A stretch of DNA of 64,000 nucleotides from Thermoplasmata archaeon (GCA_022750195.1 JAKIWE010000001.1:556672-620671), one strand, 5' to 3'; positions 18,339 to 27,951 are shown, counted from the stretch's first letter. Numbers and translations are program-made. Notes: generated by a model from the sequence alone, not told the origin.

Positions 18339-18706
18339 GACCGCTCCCGAGCTAGCCCCTCTGCCGCAGGGCCCCAAAGATCTTCTCACCGCATCGGAGA
18401 CACGGCTGACCGTGTCTCGACCACTTCGGAAACCGAGTCCGGTGAAACCTCCGGTCCCCCTGCGCCGGCGAGCTAGCCGCAGCGCTCGAGTCCCCAGGTT
18501 GACCCAGTGATGCCTCCCGCCGACACAGGAGGGAGTCCCGGAGGTTGCCCGACCGATGGAAAGGCGCGGAGCGCGGCGAGGCGGCTTCAGCGACGGCGCA
18601 GGTCGAGGTTGCCAGAGTTGCCCGCGCGGGTGCCTCCGAATCCACGGGTAGGGGGTGGACGTAAGTTACATTAGGCTGTTGAGCAGTCGAACCCACGGGC
18701 TCCGGG
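18339..18706. other. Divergent intergenic region containing a perfect hairpin
   Basis: No gene recognised. The region holds a 9-bp inverted repeat (see separate entry) upstream of rfbD and a TATA-like GTTACATTA at 18665-18673, about 38 bases before the ATG of the small secreted protein. Confidence 0.45.
18397..18418. repeat. Perfect 9-bp inverted repeat with 4-base loop
   Basis: GAGACACGG, then CTGA, then CCGTGTCTC: a perfect stem starting 59 bases upstream of the rfbD start codon. It may be an operator for a dimeric regulator or a hairpin in the leader. Confidence 0.5.
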
Positions 18707-19150
18707 ATGGTCGAGATTGCCTCTTCAGCGAAGCCGCCGTCGCTCCGGTCTCGCTCGCGACTTGAAGGTTTGCTGGTTCTCGGTACCGTGATTGCCTTCA
18801 CGTCCGTGCTTACGCTCTCCGTCCTAACTGTTCCATCCCACTTCTCCGCTACGGTCGGGGCCACACGATCCACCCAACAGTTCCGGGCCAACGATCGGAT
18901 CACGTTCCAGTGGCAAAGCGTGAGCGGGCAGCCGACGACTTTCACGCTGACGAATGCCTACCAGAACATCTCACTCGAGGAGGGAGTCGGGTCGCCAGCC
19001 AAGGTCGTGTATCAGACCACCGCCGCTTCGGGGTCGTTCGCATTCATCTCAGACGGAGCCCCGTACGTCTTTTCTTGCGCCTGCGGCTCGGGAATATCGC
19101 CAAGCCTCTCGGTCCATGTCTATGGCACCATTGCCACCCCGATTCTCTAA
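18707..19150 (+). CDS. Small secreted or membrane-anchored protein, unknown function
   Basis: A 147-residue protein with a basic N-terminus and one hydrophobic helix (about residues 21-42), then a beta-rich extracellular domain of about 100 residues rich in Ser, Thr and Gly (RANDRITFQWQSVSG, FTLTNAYQNISLEEG) with two Cys close to the end (FSCACG). The size and strand pattern suggest a single Ig-like domain, but I do not recognise the family. It has its own TATA-like box and is followed after 163 bases by another unknown gene on the same strand. Confidence 0.6.
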   Translation: MVEIASSAKPPSLRSRSRLEGLLVLGTVIAFTSVLTLSVLTVPSHFSATVGATRSTQQFRANDRITFQWQSVSGQPTTFTLTNAYQNISLEEGVGSPAKVVYQTTAASGSFAFISDGAPYVFSCACGSGISPSLSVHVYGTIATPIL

Positions 19151-19313
19151 CGTTCGCTGGGCCTCGGGCCCGTGCCCGAAGCGGGATTAGCCACAGTTCG
19201 ATTCCCCCCAAAAGGGGCGTGCGGGAACCGCCGTTCGTCGCGCCGGGAAGAAGCTCTGGTGGTCAAGACTTACATAGCCCAGCCCGCTCGCCGAGGAGGG
19301 CGTTTCACCCAAG

Positions 19314-19796
19314 ATGGCTGTTCCCTCACGAAGCACGAGCGAGGCGACAGTCCTGAAGGACATTCGGCGAATCCTGGAGTTCCTTGAGTTTTTCCGATCC
19401 GACCTGGACTGGGTTGTGTCGAATTTGAAAGAGCAGCAGAGCTTGTTTTACCCTCAGGCTCCACCGTACCTGCCTGGGGCGTGGGGGGAAATCCGGCCCC
19501 GCCTCCGGACTTTGGCGCAGTCGCTCGTCGATCAGGGCGCGTCTGCGCGTGAGCCGATGCAGGAAGCCGGCCTCACAAGGGCGATGCTGCAGGCTAAGAT
19601 GTTGGCGGTTTCGATCCACCGCGAGAAGTGGTACAATATGCGCCGCTCCACTGCTTCCTCACGCCACAAGGCCGAGGCGCTGCGGGGGTACGCAACATCG
19701 GTGGACCCAATCTTCAGTGCGCTCTCCGCATCGTCAATGGACGCGAAAGGCATTCACGATTTCATGAAATCGTTCGTGGTACTGATTCGTACGTGA
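19314..19796 (+). CDS. Unknown all-alpha cytosolic protein
   Basis: A 160-residue protein without signal or membrane segment. Predicted helices (VLKDIRRILEFLEFFRSDLD, TRAMLQAKMLAVSIHREKWY, KGIHDFMKSFVVLI) with many Leu, Arg and Lys residues suggest a small helical bundle. I recognise no family. The ATG at 19314 is the first in the frame; a TATA-like ACTTACATAG lies about 45 bases upstream. Coding status is supported by the amphipathic patterning and by the absence of a better frame on either strand. Confidence 0.5.
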   Translation: MAVPSRSTSEATVLKDIRRILEFLEFFRSDLDWVVSNLKEQQSLFYPQAPPYLPGAWGEIRPRLRTLAQSLVDQGASAREPMQEAGLTRAMLQAKMLAVSIHREKWYNMRRSTASSRHKAEALRGYATSVDPIFSALSASSMDAKGIHDFMKSFVVLIRT

Positions 19797-20255
19797 TTCG
19801 AGCGATCGACAACTCGGGGGTGCTTGGCCTCTGGGCGAGTTGGCGGGCTCGTCCACGACCTCACGTCGAAGCACCGACTCAGCTGAGGAGGGCGATTGAA
19901 CGAGAGACTTCCCGGGCACGGGGAATCGGGGTGACGTCGGTCAGAGCTAGTGCGGTGCCTATCGCAATGCGCTCGGGGCCGGCACCGGAAAATCGGAGCT
20001 CGATTGCCGAGGCTTTGCGCCACACGCGCTGGCGCACCATATCGTGGTACCCTCCAGGAGAACCGTGCGTTTGAGCAGTTCTTCGCCACGCTCGGCCCGG
20101 CCACCCCGGCAAACTGTCCATCGTCGGGGGCCGAGATACCGGCGAGGAGGGCTCCCCTCTACGAATCGAGTAACTTCACGCCTGAGAGAGTGGACTTGGC
20201 TCCGCCCTGGTCGTGGAGCGGCCGCTGACCCCCCCTGATGCATGGGCTCGAATCG
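19797..20255. other. 459-base gap, nothing recognised
   Basis: Between convergent genes. Several short open frames exist on both strands but none shows amino-acid patterning or a plausible start signal. I see no RNA gene or clear terminator. Confidence 0.35.
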
Positions 20256-22616
20256 CTAGCGGATCTGGTAGAGGAAGAGCGAGGTATCGTTGTAGACCGG
20301 CGTCAGGTAACCTGAGGCCAGGAGAGTGTTGATGGAGTACGTCACGAAGTGGAAACTTTGACCAGCCCCCTTTCGGATGTTATGATCTTCGAGGACGTAG
20401 GTGACTCCAAGCGCCTGCATTTCCGCGAGCCAGACCGGACTTACGAGGCCCGTCACGACGCTTCCTACAGTGAGGTGGCCGAACTCCACGTACCCGGCCT
20501 CTGAAATGCCTTGCTCCTGAACATAGATCTGGGAGATGTAACTGGAGTTGTAATGGATGCTGCTCGTCGGGTTCCCCACGATCAGGTCGATCGCCACGCC
20601 CGTCGCTCCGGAATAGTCGATGTAGGAGTTCGATCCGGCCCCAATCGAGTACCATCCGATAGTCCCCGAGTTGTTGCTCTCGATGCCAATCTGAAGTTCG
20701 CTAGCCGATATCAGCGCTTGGACAGCCGCGGGAGGGGCGTTCGGGAACTCGAGTGAAATCCACTCCGAGTTGGTCATGTTGAGACCCTGGCCCGGGGGCT
20801 CGGGTAGGCGGTAGACCTCGGTCTCGACCCCCTTCGAGTTCGAAAACGACTTGGGCGTAACGGGGGGCGTCACGGCTGTCGCGTTGCCGCCGGGCTCGAC
20901 GAGAGTCGTCGCGTTGTTGTACGCCTCTTGGGTCGAATTGAGATAGTACGAGTAAGGGCCCCAAAAGCCCGGCACGACGACCTGGGAGGGATAGTTGAAA
21001 TTAATGAAGAACGAGTTGGCCCCCTGGTACCCCCAGATCTCGGTGAAATAGAGCGAAATCGCGGGGAGAAGCACGGCGTTCGCGTGGGCGCTCTGCAGGA
21101 GGTGTCGGACCACGAAGTAATCGTCCGGGATCGCGAACCCCTTCCGCGCTCCACCGCCCTCGACCTGGCCCGCGAAGATCGGAACTGCGGCTACGAGGAT
21201 CAGCACGGTAATCGCAGCAATGGCGAGCGTTCCGGACCAGCCAAAAGTCCTCGCACCGAGGCGGAACGCCGGCCGAACGGCGGGGACGGCCACCTTCGGC
21301 GCCGCGACCTTCGACTTGGCGGGACGCCAATGACGCGAGACCCATCGCCTTGCCCATTCGGCGGTGACCACGATGGAGAAAGCGATCATCACCGGGTAAA
21401 TTTTGGACAGCACCAGCAGTGAAAGGTAGTAGGTCGGGAGCAGCGTCGCGCCAAACGGGAGGGCGTTCTGGATCGAACCCGTGAGCGCCCCAAACGGTGG
21501 ATTCGTCCCGGTGTCCCAGATGACGCACGCGACGATTACTAGCTCAATCCCATAGATCCATCGACGTGTACGCATCCGCGTATAGTACGCGAAGGCCGTC
21601 GGCACGACAATGGCGAGCAAGGGCCAGAGGTACGAGGCGAAGACGACGATCGGGTTCGTCTGGTAGAGGGAAGCGTAAATCAGGGAGTTGAAACTGTGCT
21701 TGCCCAGTAGCCGTACGACCAAGGGCAGCGAGTTGTACGTTGTCCCCGTAAACACAGGGACGTACGCGGCAGAGACCTGGTGGATGTCCTTGAGGTCCGA
21801 ACCCCATTGCGTGACGATCAGGTACAGCGCATCGGCCAAGAGGGCCAGGGCGATGGGGATCGTCACAAGTACGATGTTTCGGAGGGCCTTCTTCGCACCG
21901 AACCACTGAGCCTCGCTTCTGGGAAAAAGCGTGAACCACACCAGAATAGCCCCGATAGTTCCCACCGTCAGTCCGAGCATGCGCAGCTGGTTGGGGAAGG
22001 AATCAGGCATTGCGAGTCCGATTCCGAGGCCGAGGAGGGCCGCGTCGTAGGGCCTGAACGACCAGCCTCGCGTGAGTCGACGCGCCAACCGGAGGATAAG
22101 GGTCATCACGAGGAAAAATCCCGCCGCGCTGAGGAACACGATCCCGATGAGGCTCTTGTAACTCGTGATTACTGCCGCCGGACTCATCACGTAAAAGACG
22201 GCCGCGAGACCTTGGACAACGGTGAGCTCCTTTTCGGTGAATGCCGGAGTGAAAAGCTCTCGGGCGAACAGTTGGCAGGCATAGCTCACGACGAACGCTT
22301 CAACGCCTAACGCGAGGTAGAATCCGACGTAAATGTTCCCGCCCGTAAGGCCCACAGCCAAGGCCGGAATCAGAAAGTCAGGGATTGGGCGGAGCGCAAA
22401 GTCTTGGAGAGAGTAGATCCCGGGGTAGTCCTCGCCGTAGAGGAGGTTGCCCCGTGTGTACACCAAGATGGTGGCGGTGAATAGCGCGGCAACCGCGAAC
22501 GAGAGTTCAAGCCGGGTCCGACGGCTCGGTTCGTTGAGCCAGCGCAGCAGGCGCCGGAGAATGTTCGGGGAATCGACGACGACGACAGTCGTCGTCGCGT
22601 CTGTTGAAGTCGCCAT
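20256..22616 (-). CDS. Large polytopic membrane protein, GT-C-like (family unassigned)
   Basis: A 786-residue protein with about 12-14 hydrophobic helices over residues 37-500, starting with TRLELSFAVAALFTATILVY, and a C-terminal extracytoplasmic beta-rich domain (about 500-786). A charged outward loop after the first helix (GEDYPGIYSLQDF) resembles the acidic loop of GT-C glycosyltransferases and YfhO-type proteins. The 812-residue protein at 34307-36745 is a clear full-length paralogue (shared FRPYDA, GLAMPDSFPNQ, VWDTGTNPPFG-like and FNYPSQVVVPGFWGPYSY-like blocks). A role in lipid-linked sugar transfer or surface polymer assembly is inferred only. Start is ATG at 22616. Confidence 0.8.
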   Translation of the reverse strand: MATSTDATTTVVVVDSPNILRRLLRWLNEPSRRTRLELSFAVAALFTATILVYTRGNLLYGEDYPGIYSLQDFALRPIPDFLIPALAVGLTGGNIYVGFYLALGVEAFVVSYACQLFARELFTPAFTEKELTVVQGLAAVFYVMSPAAVITSYKSLIGIVFLSAAGFFLVMTLILRLARRLTRGWSFRPYDAALLGLGIGLAMPDSFPNQLRMLGLTVGTIGAILVWFTLFPRSEAQWFGAKKALRNIVLVTIPIALALLADALYLIVTQWGSDLKDIHQVSAAYVPVFTGTTYNSLPLVVRLLGKHSFNSLIYASLYQTNPIVVFASYLWPLLAIVVPTAFAYYTRMRTRRWIYGIELVIVACVIWDTGTNPPFGALTGSIQNALPFGATLLPTYYLSLLVLSKIYPVMIAFSIVVTAEWARRWVSRHWRPAKSKVAAPKVAVPAVRPAFRLGARTFGWSGTLAIAAITVLILVAAVPIFAGQVEGGGARKGFAIPDDYFVVRHLLQSAHANAVLLPAISLYFTEIWGYQGANSFFINFNYPSQVVVPGFWGPYSYYLNSTQEAYNNATTLVEPGGNATAVTPPVTPKSFSNSKGVETEVYRLPEPPGQGLNMTNSEWISLEFPNAPPAAVQALISASELQIGIESNNSGTIGWYSIGAGSNSYIDYSGATGVAIDLIVGNPTSSIHYNSSYISQIYVQEQGISEAGYVEFGHLTVGSVVTGLVSPVWLAEMQALGVTYVLEDHNIRKGAGQSFHFVTYSINTLLASGYLTPVYNDTSLFLYQIR

Positions 22617-22813
22617 TCAGCCCGATTCGCCACCCGCCCGTTGGAGCGGTGCGCACATGTCCTTACTACTTGAACACCTCTGTCCGCGTTAATCCTTTTG
22701 GCATTCGATTTCGAGACTCCCGAGGGCCGGATCTCTAACGGGGCGGCGAAGAGGTGGTACCGACCTGTTACGTCCTACGCACTCTGGAGGGAGTCGACAA
22801 ATTTGCACCTCGC

Positions 22814-22820
22814 TTTTAAG
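22814..22820 (+). promoter_or_regulatory. TATA-like box for the 18-repeat kelch gene
   Basis: CTTTTAAGTA, centred about 28 bases upstream of the GTG at 22845, in a GC-rich background. The spacing predicts a transcript starting at or within a few bases of the start codon (leaderless). Confidence 0.55.
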
Positions 22821-22844
22821 TAGGAGAAAAAAGGTGAAACTGGC

Positions 22845-25800
22845 GTGCAGTTCCGCTCTCGGAGCTGTAGGTACGGATACGTATCTACACGGGCCGGCTG
22901 GGGGGTCGGTCTTGTTCTCCTCGTTCTGCTCCAGACGGCGGTCCCGGCGGGGTCGATCGAGGTAGGCCCTTCCGCCCACTTCTACTCTAACGCGGTCAGC
23001 GATCAGCCACAGGGTTCGCGGTCGATCGCGGCCGCAGCGGCCTCGCTAGCCCGGGGCGAGGGGCCGGCCGGGGTCTACCCCGCCAGTTGCTACCTGGGCT
23101 CGCCGCTCACGGCCCAGTGCTCCACGCTCAACGCTAGCACCGGTTGGGCCAATCTCACGGTCGGCGCGCCGCCCCCACGGTACGGGGCCGAAAGTGCCTT
23201 CGACGCTCAGGACGGCTACCTCGTCATGTTCGGCGGGGTCAGCCGCTACCACTACGGGACGTACTTCCAGGACACGTGGACGTACGTCGGTGGACTATGG
23301 ACGTCGATCGCTTCCCCCACGGCTCCTTCGCCTCGCGCCGGGGCCGCGCTCGGATTCGATGCGGCGGACGGTTACGTGATCCTGTTCGGAGGTTGCTTCT
23401 CGACCGGCGTTCTCGGGACCTGCGATACGGCCTACGGCGACACGTGGGAGTTCACCCACGGCGCGTGGAGCAGGTTGTCGATCGCCTCGAGCCCCGCGGC
23501 TCGAGGGTATGCCGGGATGACCTACGACGCGAAGGACGGCTACCTTCTCCTGTTCGGTGGGCAGAACGCCGGCAGCTACCTGAGCGACACCTGGAAGTTC
23601 ACAGGCGGCGCTTGGACCCAGCTCGCCCCTCACCAGGCCCCGAGCCCCCGGGACATGATGGGGATGACATACGACGGCGCTGACGGCTACGTCCTTCTGT
23701 TCGGAGGGGCGACCGCGCCGGCGTACGACGACACCTGGAAGTTCGCTGCCGGGCAATGGACCCCGATCACCACCGCGACCAATCCGACCGGCGGAAACGG
23801 GATCTCGCTGGCGTACGATCCGGTCGACGGGTACACCGTCGCGTTCGGGGGGTATGCGGGGGCGTACTTCGACGCGACGTGGACCTACCTCGGCGGAGTC
23901 TGGACCCACCTCTCGACGCCGGTGTCCCCGGCGGCCCGGGGTCTCGCCGCGGCGTCGTTCGACCCGGTCGACGGCTACGTGGTTCTTTTCTCCGGGGCCA
24001 ACCCCCAGAATTCCTCGGACACTTGGAAGTTCAGCGGCGGAAGCTGGACCGTGGTCCAACCTCTCTTCGCTCCGCCGGGACGGGATGACGCAGCCTACGC
24101 CTACGACGCGAAGGACGGGTACATCCTGTTGTTCGGGGGCGGCACCGGTGGCCTTACGGGCTGGGGGGGCGGCTTCTTCCACGACACCTGGAGCTACGTC
24201 GGGTCGAACTGGGAGCAGCTGAACCCAGGGCTCAGTCCCTCGCCCCGCTCCGGCGCCGTGATGGCGTACGACCCGACCGACGGGTACGTCGTGCTCTTCG
24301 GCGGTCAAAATGCCTCGTCGGTCCTCGGGGACACTTGGACGTACTCGGGCGGTGTGTGGACGGAGATCTTCCCCGCCTCTTCGCCGCCACCCCGCGCCAA
24401 CGCGAGCTTCACGTTCGACGGCAAGAGCGGCGACCTGCTGCTGTTCGGCGGCCTCGGTTCGGGAGGGAGCCTCAGCGATACCTGGTCGTTCACGACTGGC
24501 CAGTGGACGCAGGTGTCGGTATCCCGGGCCCCCGCCCCGAGGTGGGGCGCGGGGCTGACGTACGACGCCCTGGACGGCTACGCACTGCTGTACGGTGGCG
24601 TCGGCGGTGCTGGGTACCTCAACGACACCTGGACGTTCGCCGGAGGCAGTTGGACCGACGTGTCGGGAAGCTTCCGCCCGCCGGCGGTCATGCAACCCGC
24701 GCTTGAGTACGATCCGGCCGACCACTTCGTGCTCATGTACGGCGGTCTCAGCACCGCCTACGTCCAGAGTTCCTGGACGTACCAAGCCGGAAGCTGGTCG
24801 TATGCGAGGGCCGGCACCGGCCCGCCGGCTCGCTTCGCGGCCAGCCTTGCGTACGACGCCGCCGACGGTTATCTCGTGCTCTTCGGCGGATACACCGGTT
24901 ACTGGATGGACGACACCTGGTCGTTCTCCGCGGGGGCCTGGTCCGAGCTGTTCCCCAGCAACGCACCCCCTCCTTCAGTCTCCAACAAGGCGGCCTACGA
25001 CGGGCAGGATGGCTACCTGCTCCTGGTCGGGGGCTACCCAGAGTTCGCTTCCTCGATCACGTGGAAGTTCTCCGGGGGACTCTGGACCGCGCTCCGTCCG
25101 CTGACCTCCCCTGCCGCGCGCGAGGGCGCTAGCTTGGCGTACGATGCGGCCGACGGCTATGTGCTCCTCTTTGGTGGGTTCGACGGCAACTACCTGGGTG
25201 ACACTTGGAGCTACACCGGCGGTGTGTGGACCCGCCTAGCGCCCACCGACACCCCACAGCCGCGCTCCGACGCGAGCATCGCGTACGACGCGTCGACCGG
25301 CTTCGTCCTACTCTTCGGAGGATCCAACGGCCAGCTCCTCAAAGACACTTGGGCGTTTGTCGGAGGCCAGTGGAGCCAGCTCACGCCTGGCGTTTCACCG
25401 TCGGCGCGCTCGCTAGCGAGCGCGTCCTACGACCCGGAGCAGGGCGAAGTGATCCTGTTCGGCGGGACTACCCAAGCCGGCCCCACCAACGAGACATTCG
25501 GCTTCGGCCAGGGTACGTGGCACCGAATCTCCTCGGTCGCTTCTCCCAGCCCGCGGAGCGCTTCGAGCTTCAGCTTTGACGGCGCCTACGATTACTCCGT
25601 TCTCTTTGGAGGGTCCACGACGGGTCTTCTGCAAGATGCGTGGGCGTACGCCTCGGGGGGTTGGTCTCGGATGAACGTCCCGCCGGGGCCTACCGCCCGC
25701 GCGGGTGCCGTACTCGGTTACGACGCGCGCGACGGGCTCGAGGTCCTCTTCGGTGGCATTGCAGGGGGCACCTCGTTGACCGACACATGGGCGTTCGTCA

Positions 25801-26603
25801 CCCCCCTGCGCGCCTCCGCGCAAACTCCGTCCGGCGCGGCCACGGATGTGGGGGCCTCGATTCTCTTCGTCGGAGGCTACTCTGGCGGTGTTCCCCCGTG
25901 GTCGGGGTCGTGGACGTTCGGGGACGGCCAAGGGGCCGGAACCACCCACACGACGTACACGTACTCCTCGGTGGGCAACTACATCGCCACGTTCACGATC
26001 ACCGACGCCGCCGGTGCGAGCCGTTCGTCCTCGATCCCCGTAACGATCTTCCCCGCTCCGGCCGTCACCCTCGCGATCCAACCGGGGAGCGTTGGGCTGG
26101 GTCAGCGCGTTGTGATGACCGTGTCCATCCAAGGGGGCTCCCTTCCGTACACCATCGGTTGGCCACAGCTGCCGGCGGGTTGTGGCTCCGCGGATTCTGC
26201 CACGCTAGGGTGTACCCCGACGGCTTCGGCTGGCTCCTATCCAATCATGGTCACGGTGCGTGATGGGGTCGGGGTCCAGGCCTCCGCCCAGGCGACCCTG
26301 GTGATCCTCACGAGCTCCGGAACTCCACCCCCGAACAGCTCCCCACCGCCGACGGGCACCGGTCCGGGGTCGCCCGGCTCCCCGAGCTCGCCCGCGACGC
26401 CGGGCTCGCCCGGCAGCGGCGGTGGATCCCACGGCGGGGCTCCCGCGTTCCCAACGTCTCTCGGTGGATCCCGGGGCCTGATCGCCCTTCTCGGACTCGC
26501 GTTGGTGGTCGGGATGGTCGTTCTTGAGGTAGCGATGGCTCGGCGTCGCCGGCTGGCACGGCGCAGGGCCGCCTCGAAGGCGTACTCGTACCGCCGGTCG
26601 TAG
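22845..26603 (+). CDS. Giant kelch-repeat surface protein with PKD and Ig-like domains and C-terminal anchor
   Basis: A 1252-residue protein. After a signal peptide (about residues 17-36, GVGLVLLVLLQTAVPAGS) come 18 kelch motifs of the form YDAxDGYvlLFGG at about 48-60-residue intervals over residues 105-975, each followed by DTW and W-rich strands. Next is a PKD domain (SGSWTFGDGQGAGTTH), then an Ig-like domain with the CX9C module (LPAGCGSAD to GCTPT), a Ser/Pro/Gly linker and one membrane helix (about 1208-1227) followed by an Arg-rich tail. It should stand on the outer surface and bind protein or glycan partners; 18 repeats would make three six-bladed propellers. The GTG start fits a TATA box 28 bases upstream. 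Confidence 0.9.
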   Translation: MQFRSRSCRYGYVSTRAGWGVGLVLLVLLQTAVPAGSIEVGPSAHFYSNAVSDQPQGSRSIAAAAASLARGEGPAGVYPASCYLGSPLTAQCSTLNASTGWANLTVGAPPPRYGAESAFDAQDGYLVMFGGVSRYHYGTYFQDTWTYVGGLWTSIASPTAPSPRAGAALGFDAADGYVILFGGCFSTGVLGTCDTAYGDTWEFTHGAWSRLSIASSPAARGYAGMTYDAKDGYLLLFGGQNAGSYLSDTWKFTGGAWTQLAPHQAPSPRDMMGMTYDGADGYVLLFGGATAPAYDDTWKFAAGQWTPITTATNPTGGNGISLAYDPVDGYTVAFGGYAGAYFDATWTYLGGVWTHLSTPVSPAARGLAAASFDPVDGYVVLFSGANPQNSSDTWKFSGGSWTVVQPLFAPPGRDDAAYAYDAKDGYILLFGGGTGGLTGWGGGFFHDTWSYVGSNWEQLNPGLSPSPRSGAVMAYDPTDGYVVLFGGQNASSVLGDTWTYSGGVWTEIFPASSPPPRANASFTFDGKSGDLLLFGGLGSGGSLSDTWSFTTGQWTQVSVSRAPAPRWGAGLTYDALDGYALLYGGVGGAGYLNDTWTFAGGSWTDVSGSFRPPAVMQPALEYDPADHFVLMYGGLSTAYVQSSWTYQAGSWSYARAGTGPPARFAASLAYDAADGYLVLFGGYTGYWMDDTWSFSAGAWSELFPSNAPPPSVSNKAAYDGQDGYLLLVGGYPEFASSITWKFSGGLWTALRPLTSPAAREGASLAYDAADGYVLLFGGFDGNYLGDTWSYTGGVWTRLAPTDTPQPRSDASIAYDASTGFVLLFGGSNGQLLKDTWAFVGGQWSQLTPGVSPSARSLASASYDPEQGEVILFGGTTQAGPTNETFGFGQGTWHRISSVASPSPRSASSFSFDGAYDYSVLFGGSTTGLLQDAWAYASGGWSRMNVPPGPTARAGAVLGYDARDGLEVLFGGIAGGTSLTDTWAFVTPLRASAQTPSGAATDVGASILFVGGYSGGVPPWSGSWTFGDGQGAGTTHTTYTYSSVGNYIATFTITDAAGASRSSSIPVTIFPAPAVTLAIQPGSVGLGQRVVMTVSIQGGSLPYTIGWPQLPAGCGSADSATLGCTPTASAGSYPIMVTVRDGVGVQASAQATLVILTSSGTPPPNSSPPPTGTGPGSPGSPSSPATPGSPGSGGGSHGGAPAFPTSLGGSRGLIALLGLALVVGMVVLEVAMARRRRLARRRAASKAYSYRRS
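23160..25800 (+). repeat. Array of 18 kelch repeats
   Basis: In-frame repeat units of roughly 145-180 bases encoding DGYxxLFGG-type motifs. Repeats differ enough at DNA level (for example DHFVLMYGG, TGFVLLFGG, DYSVLFGG) to suggest an old, diversified array rather than recent slippage. Confidence 0.8.
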
Positions 26604-26622
26604 GGGCGAGCTCCCCCCTACG
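26599..26622. terminator. Stem-loop at the kelch gene stop
   Basis: CGTAGGGG and CCCCTACG form an 8-bp stem around an 8-base loop, overlapping the TAG stop codon. No T-run follows, so a role as terminator or RNA-stability element is tentative. Confidence 0.3.
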
Positions 26623-26697
26623 GGCGGTGGGAGGCCGGTTTAGGCGTGCGCATGCGCCCGTATCACTGCGGATACCTACCGCCGAACGAACGGTAGC

Positions 26698-26704
26698 CTT
26701 TAAT
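26698..26704 (+). promoter_or_regulatory. TATA-like box for the gene at 26737
   Basis: CTTTAAT about 36 bases before the ATG, giving a predicted leader of about 8-10 bases. Confidence 0.45.
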
Positions 26705-26736
26705 CCCGGACCTTTTGTGGGTCCGACCTACAGCTC

Positions 26737-27951
26737 ATGCCGAAAAGCACACGATTGCGCTCCGAGCCCCACCGACGCTGGAAGACCGCGGTAGCCCTAA
26801 CGGTCCTCGCCCTGGCGGTTCCTTCGTTGCTCTCGATCGGAGCGACGGCAGCCACCGGCGGAGCCGTGGTGAACAGCCGCGTCGTGACCTTCGCCAACAC
26901 CTGCGGCACGGCCTCGGGTCCGACTCCGGCCGCCCTGTACATCCATTCGAAGAACCCGACCGTCACCCTGAGCGCAGGGGACACAATGACGGTCGTCTAC
27001 GAGTTTATGGTGAGCGGCTTCACGTCGGCCGTGGTCGGTGAGGCGGTCCACATCCCCAGCGTTCAGGCGAGCTTCCCTCTCTCCAACGGCACCACCCTCC
27101 CCTTCCTGCTGCTTCACCGCGTGATCGTCATCCAGAACGGCTCGTGGACGGACCCGTCGCTCGCGACCGATACGAAGGCGATCAAGGCCGCGTACACCTT
27201 CGCGAACCCAGGGAATGCGACGCTCTCGAGCCAAAAGATCGCCATCATGGCGAGCAACTCCGCCTACGGCAACCTTACTCTCGAGTTCCGGTGGATGTGG
27301 ACGGTCAACCAGAGCGCGAACGGCCACGGGGTCACTATCGGGCCGTGGACCCACCCGACCTCCCACGCCTTTCCCCCGAGCATCTTCGAGCCCGCCCCCC
27401 TCGTGAACCTCGCCTCCCGGAACGGCCCGACCGTGACGATCGGCGCCGTCGCGGACGCGAACCTGACGGGCGCGATCTCCTCGACCTCCTTCCTGGTCGA
27501 ACTTGAGTACTCGTCCGGGGACGTGTTCAACACGGTGACCGAGAAGACCCCGGCCGGCAACGCGACGCCGTTCCGAGCCCACATCCTGATGATGTCGGTC
27601 GACAACAATCTCGCCCCCACCAAAGCGCTCCTCCATGTCCACGATCACTGCGGCGCGATCATCTACAGCCTCTCGGAGGTCGCAGTCTACAACGCGAGCG
27701 CCGTCCTCCGTATCGATGTCGCACCGTCGACGTGCGGTCCAGTGACCTTCAACGGGACCGCCTACGCCAACCGGTCGTCCGTGGTGCTCGCGCCTTCGAC
27801 CACCAGCTACGCGATCAGCGTCGGAGCCTGCGCCGGCCACACGTTCGTCGGCTGGGAGGGGAACAACGGTGTCGACCCCGACCCGATCGGCAAGCTCTCC
27901 GCCTCGGTCGTCGTGAGCGCCGACGGCACCCTGACCGCCAAATTCCTCTGA
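26737..27951 (+). CDS. Secreted beta-sandwich protein with C-terminal InlB-type repeat
   Basis: A 404-residue protein with signal peptide (about residues 13-38), a long beta-rich region containing MTVVYEFMVSGFTS, VPSVQ-like and YGNLTLEFRWMWTVNQ segments, and a final domain (about 330-404) with GHTFVGWEGNNG and TLTAKF, characteristic of divergent InlB B-repeats in surface proteins. There is no C-terminal membrane helix, so it may be released or retained by interaction. It shares its main domain with the anchored protein at 50468-51517 (the YxF...IPS...ASFxxxNGT and YGxxxLxxxWxWT patterns). It sits between two other surface-protein genes on the same strand. Confidence 0.75.
   Translation: MPKSTRLRSEPHRRWKTAVALTVLALAVPSLLSIGATAATGGAVVNSRVVTFANTCGTASGPTPAALYIHSKNPTVTLSAGDTMTVVYEFMVSGFTSAVVGEAVHIPSVQASFPLSNGTTLPFLLLHRVIVIQNGSWTDPSLATDTKAIKAAYTFANPGNATLSSQKIAIMASNSAYGNLTLEFRWMWTVNQSANGHGVTIGPWTHPTSHAFPPSIFEPAPLVNLASRNGPTVTIGAVADANLTGAISSTSFLVELEYSSGDVFNTVTEKTPAGNATPFRAHILMMSVDNNLAPTKALLHVHDHCGAIIYSLSEVAVYNASAVLRIDVAPSTCGPVTFNGTAYANRSSVVLAPSTTSYAISVGACAGHTFVGWEGNNGVDPDPIGKLSASVVVSADGTLTAKFL

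Noticed and set aside
23160-25800. CRISPR-like or recent tandem repeat
   Set aside because: Repeats are in frame, protein-coding and diverged at DNA level; no spacer structure.
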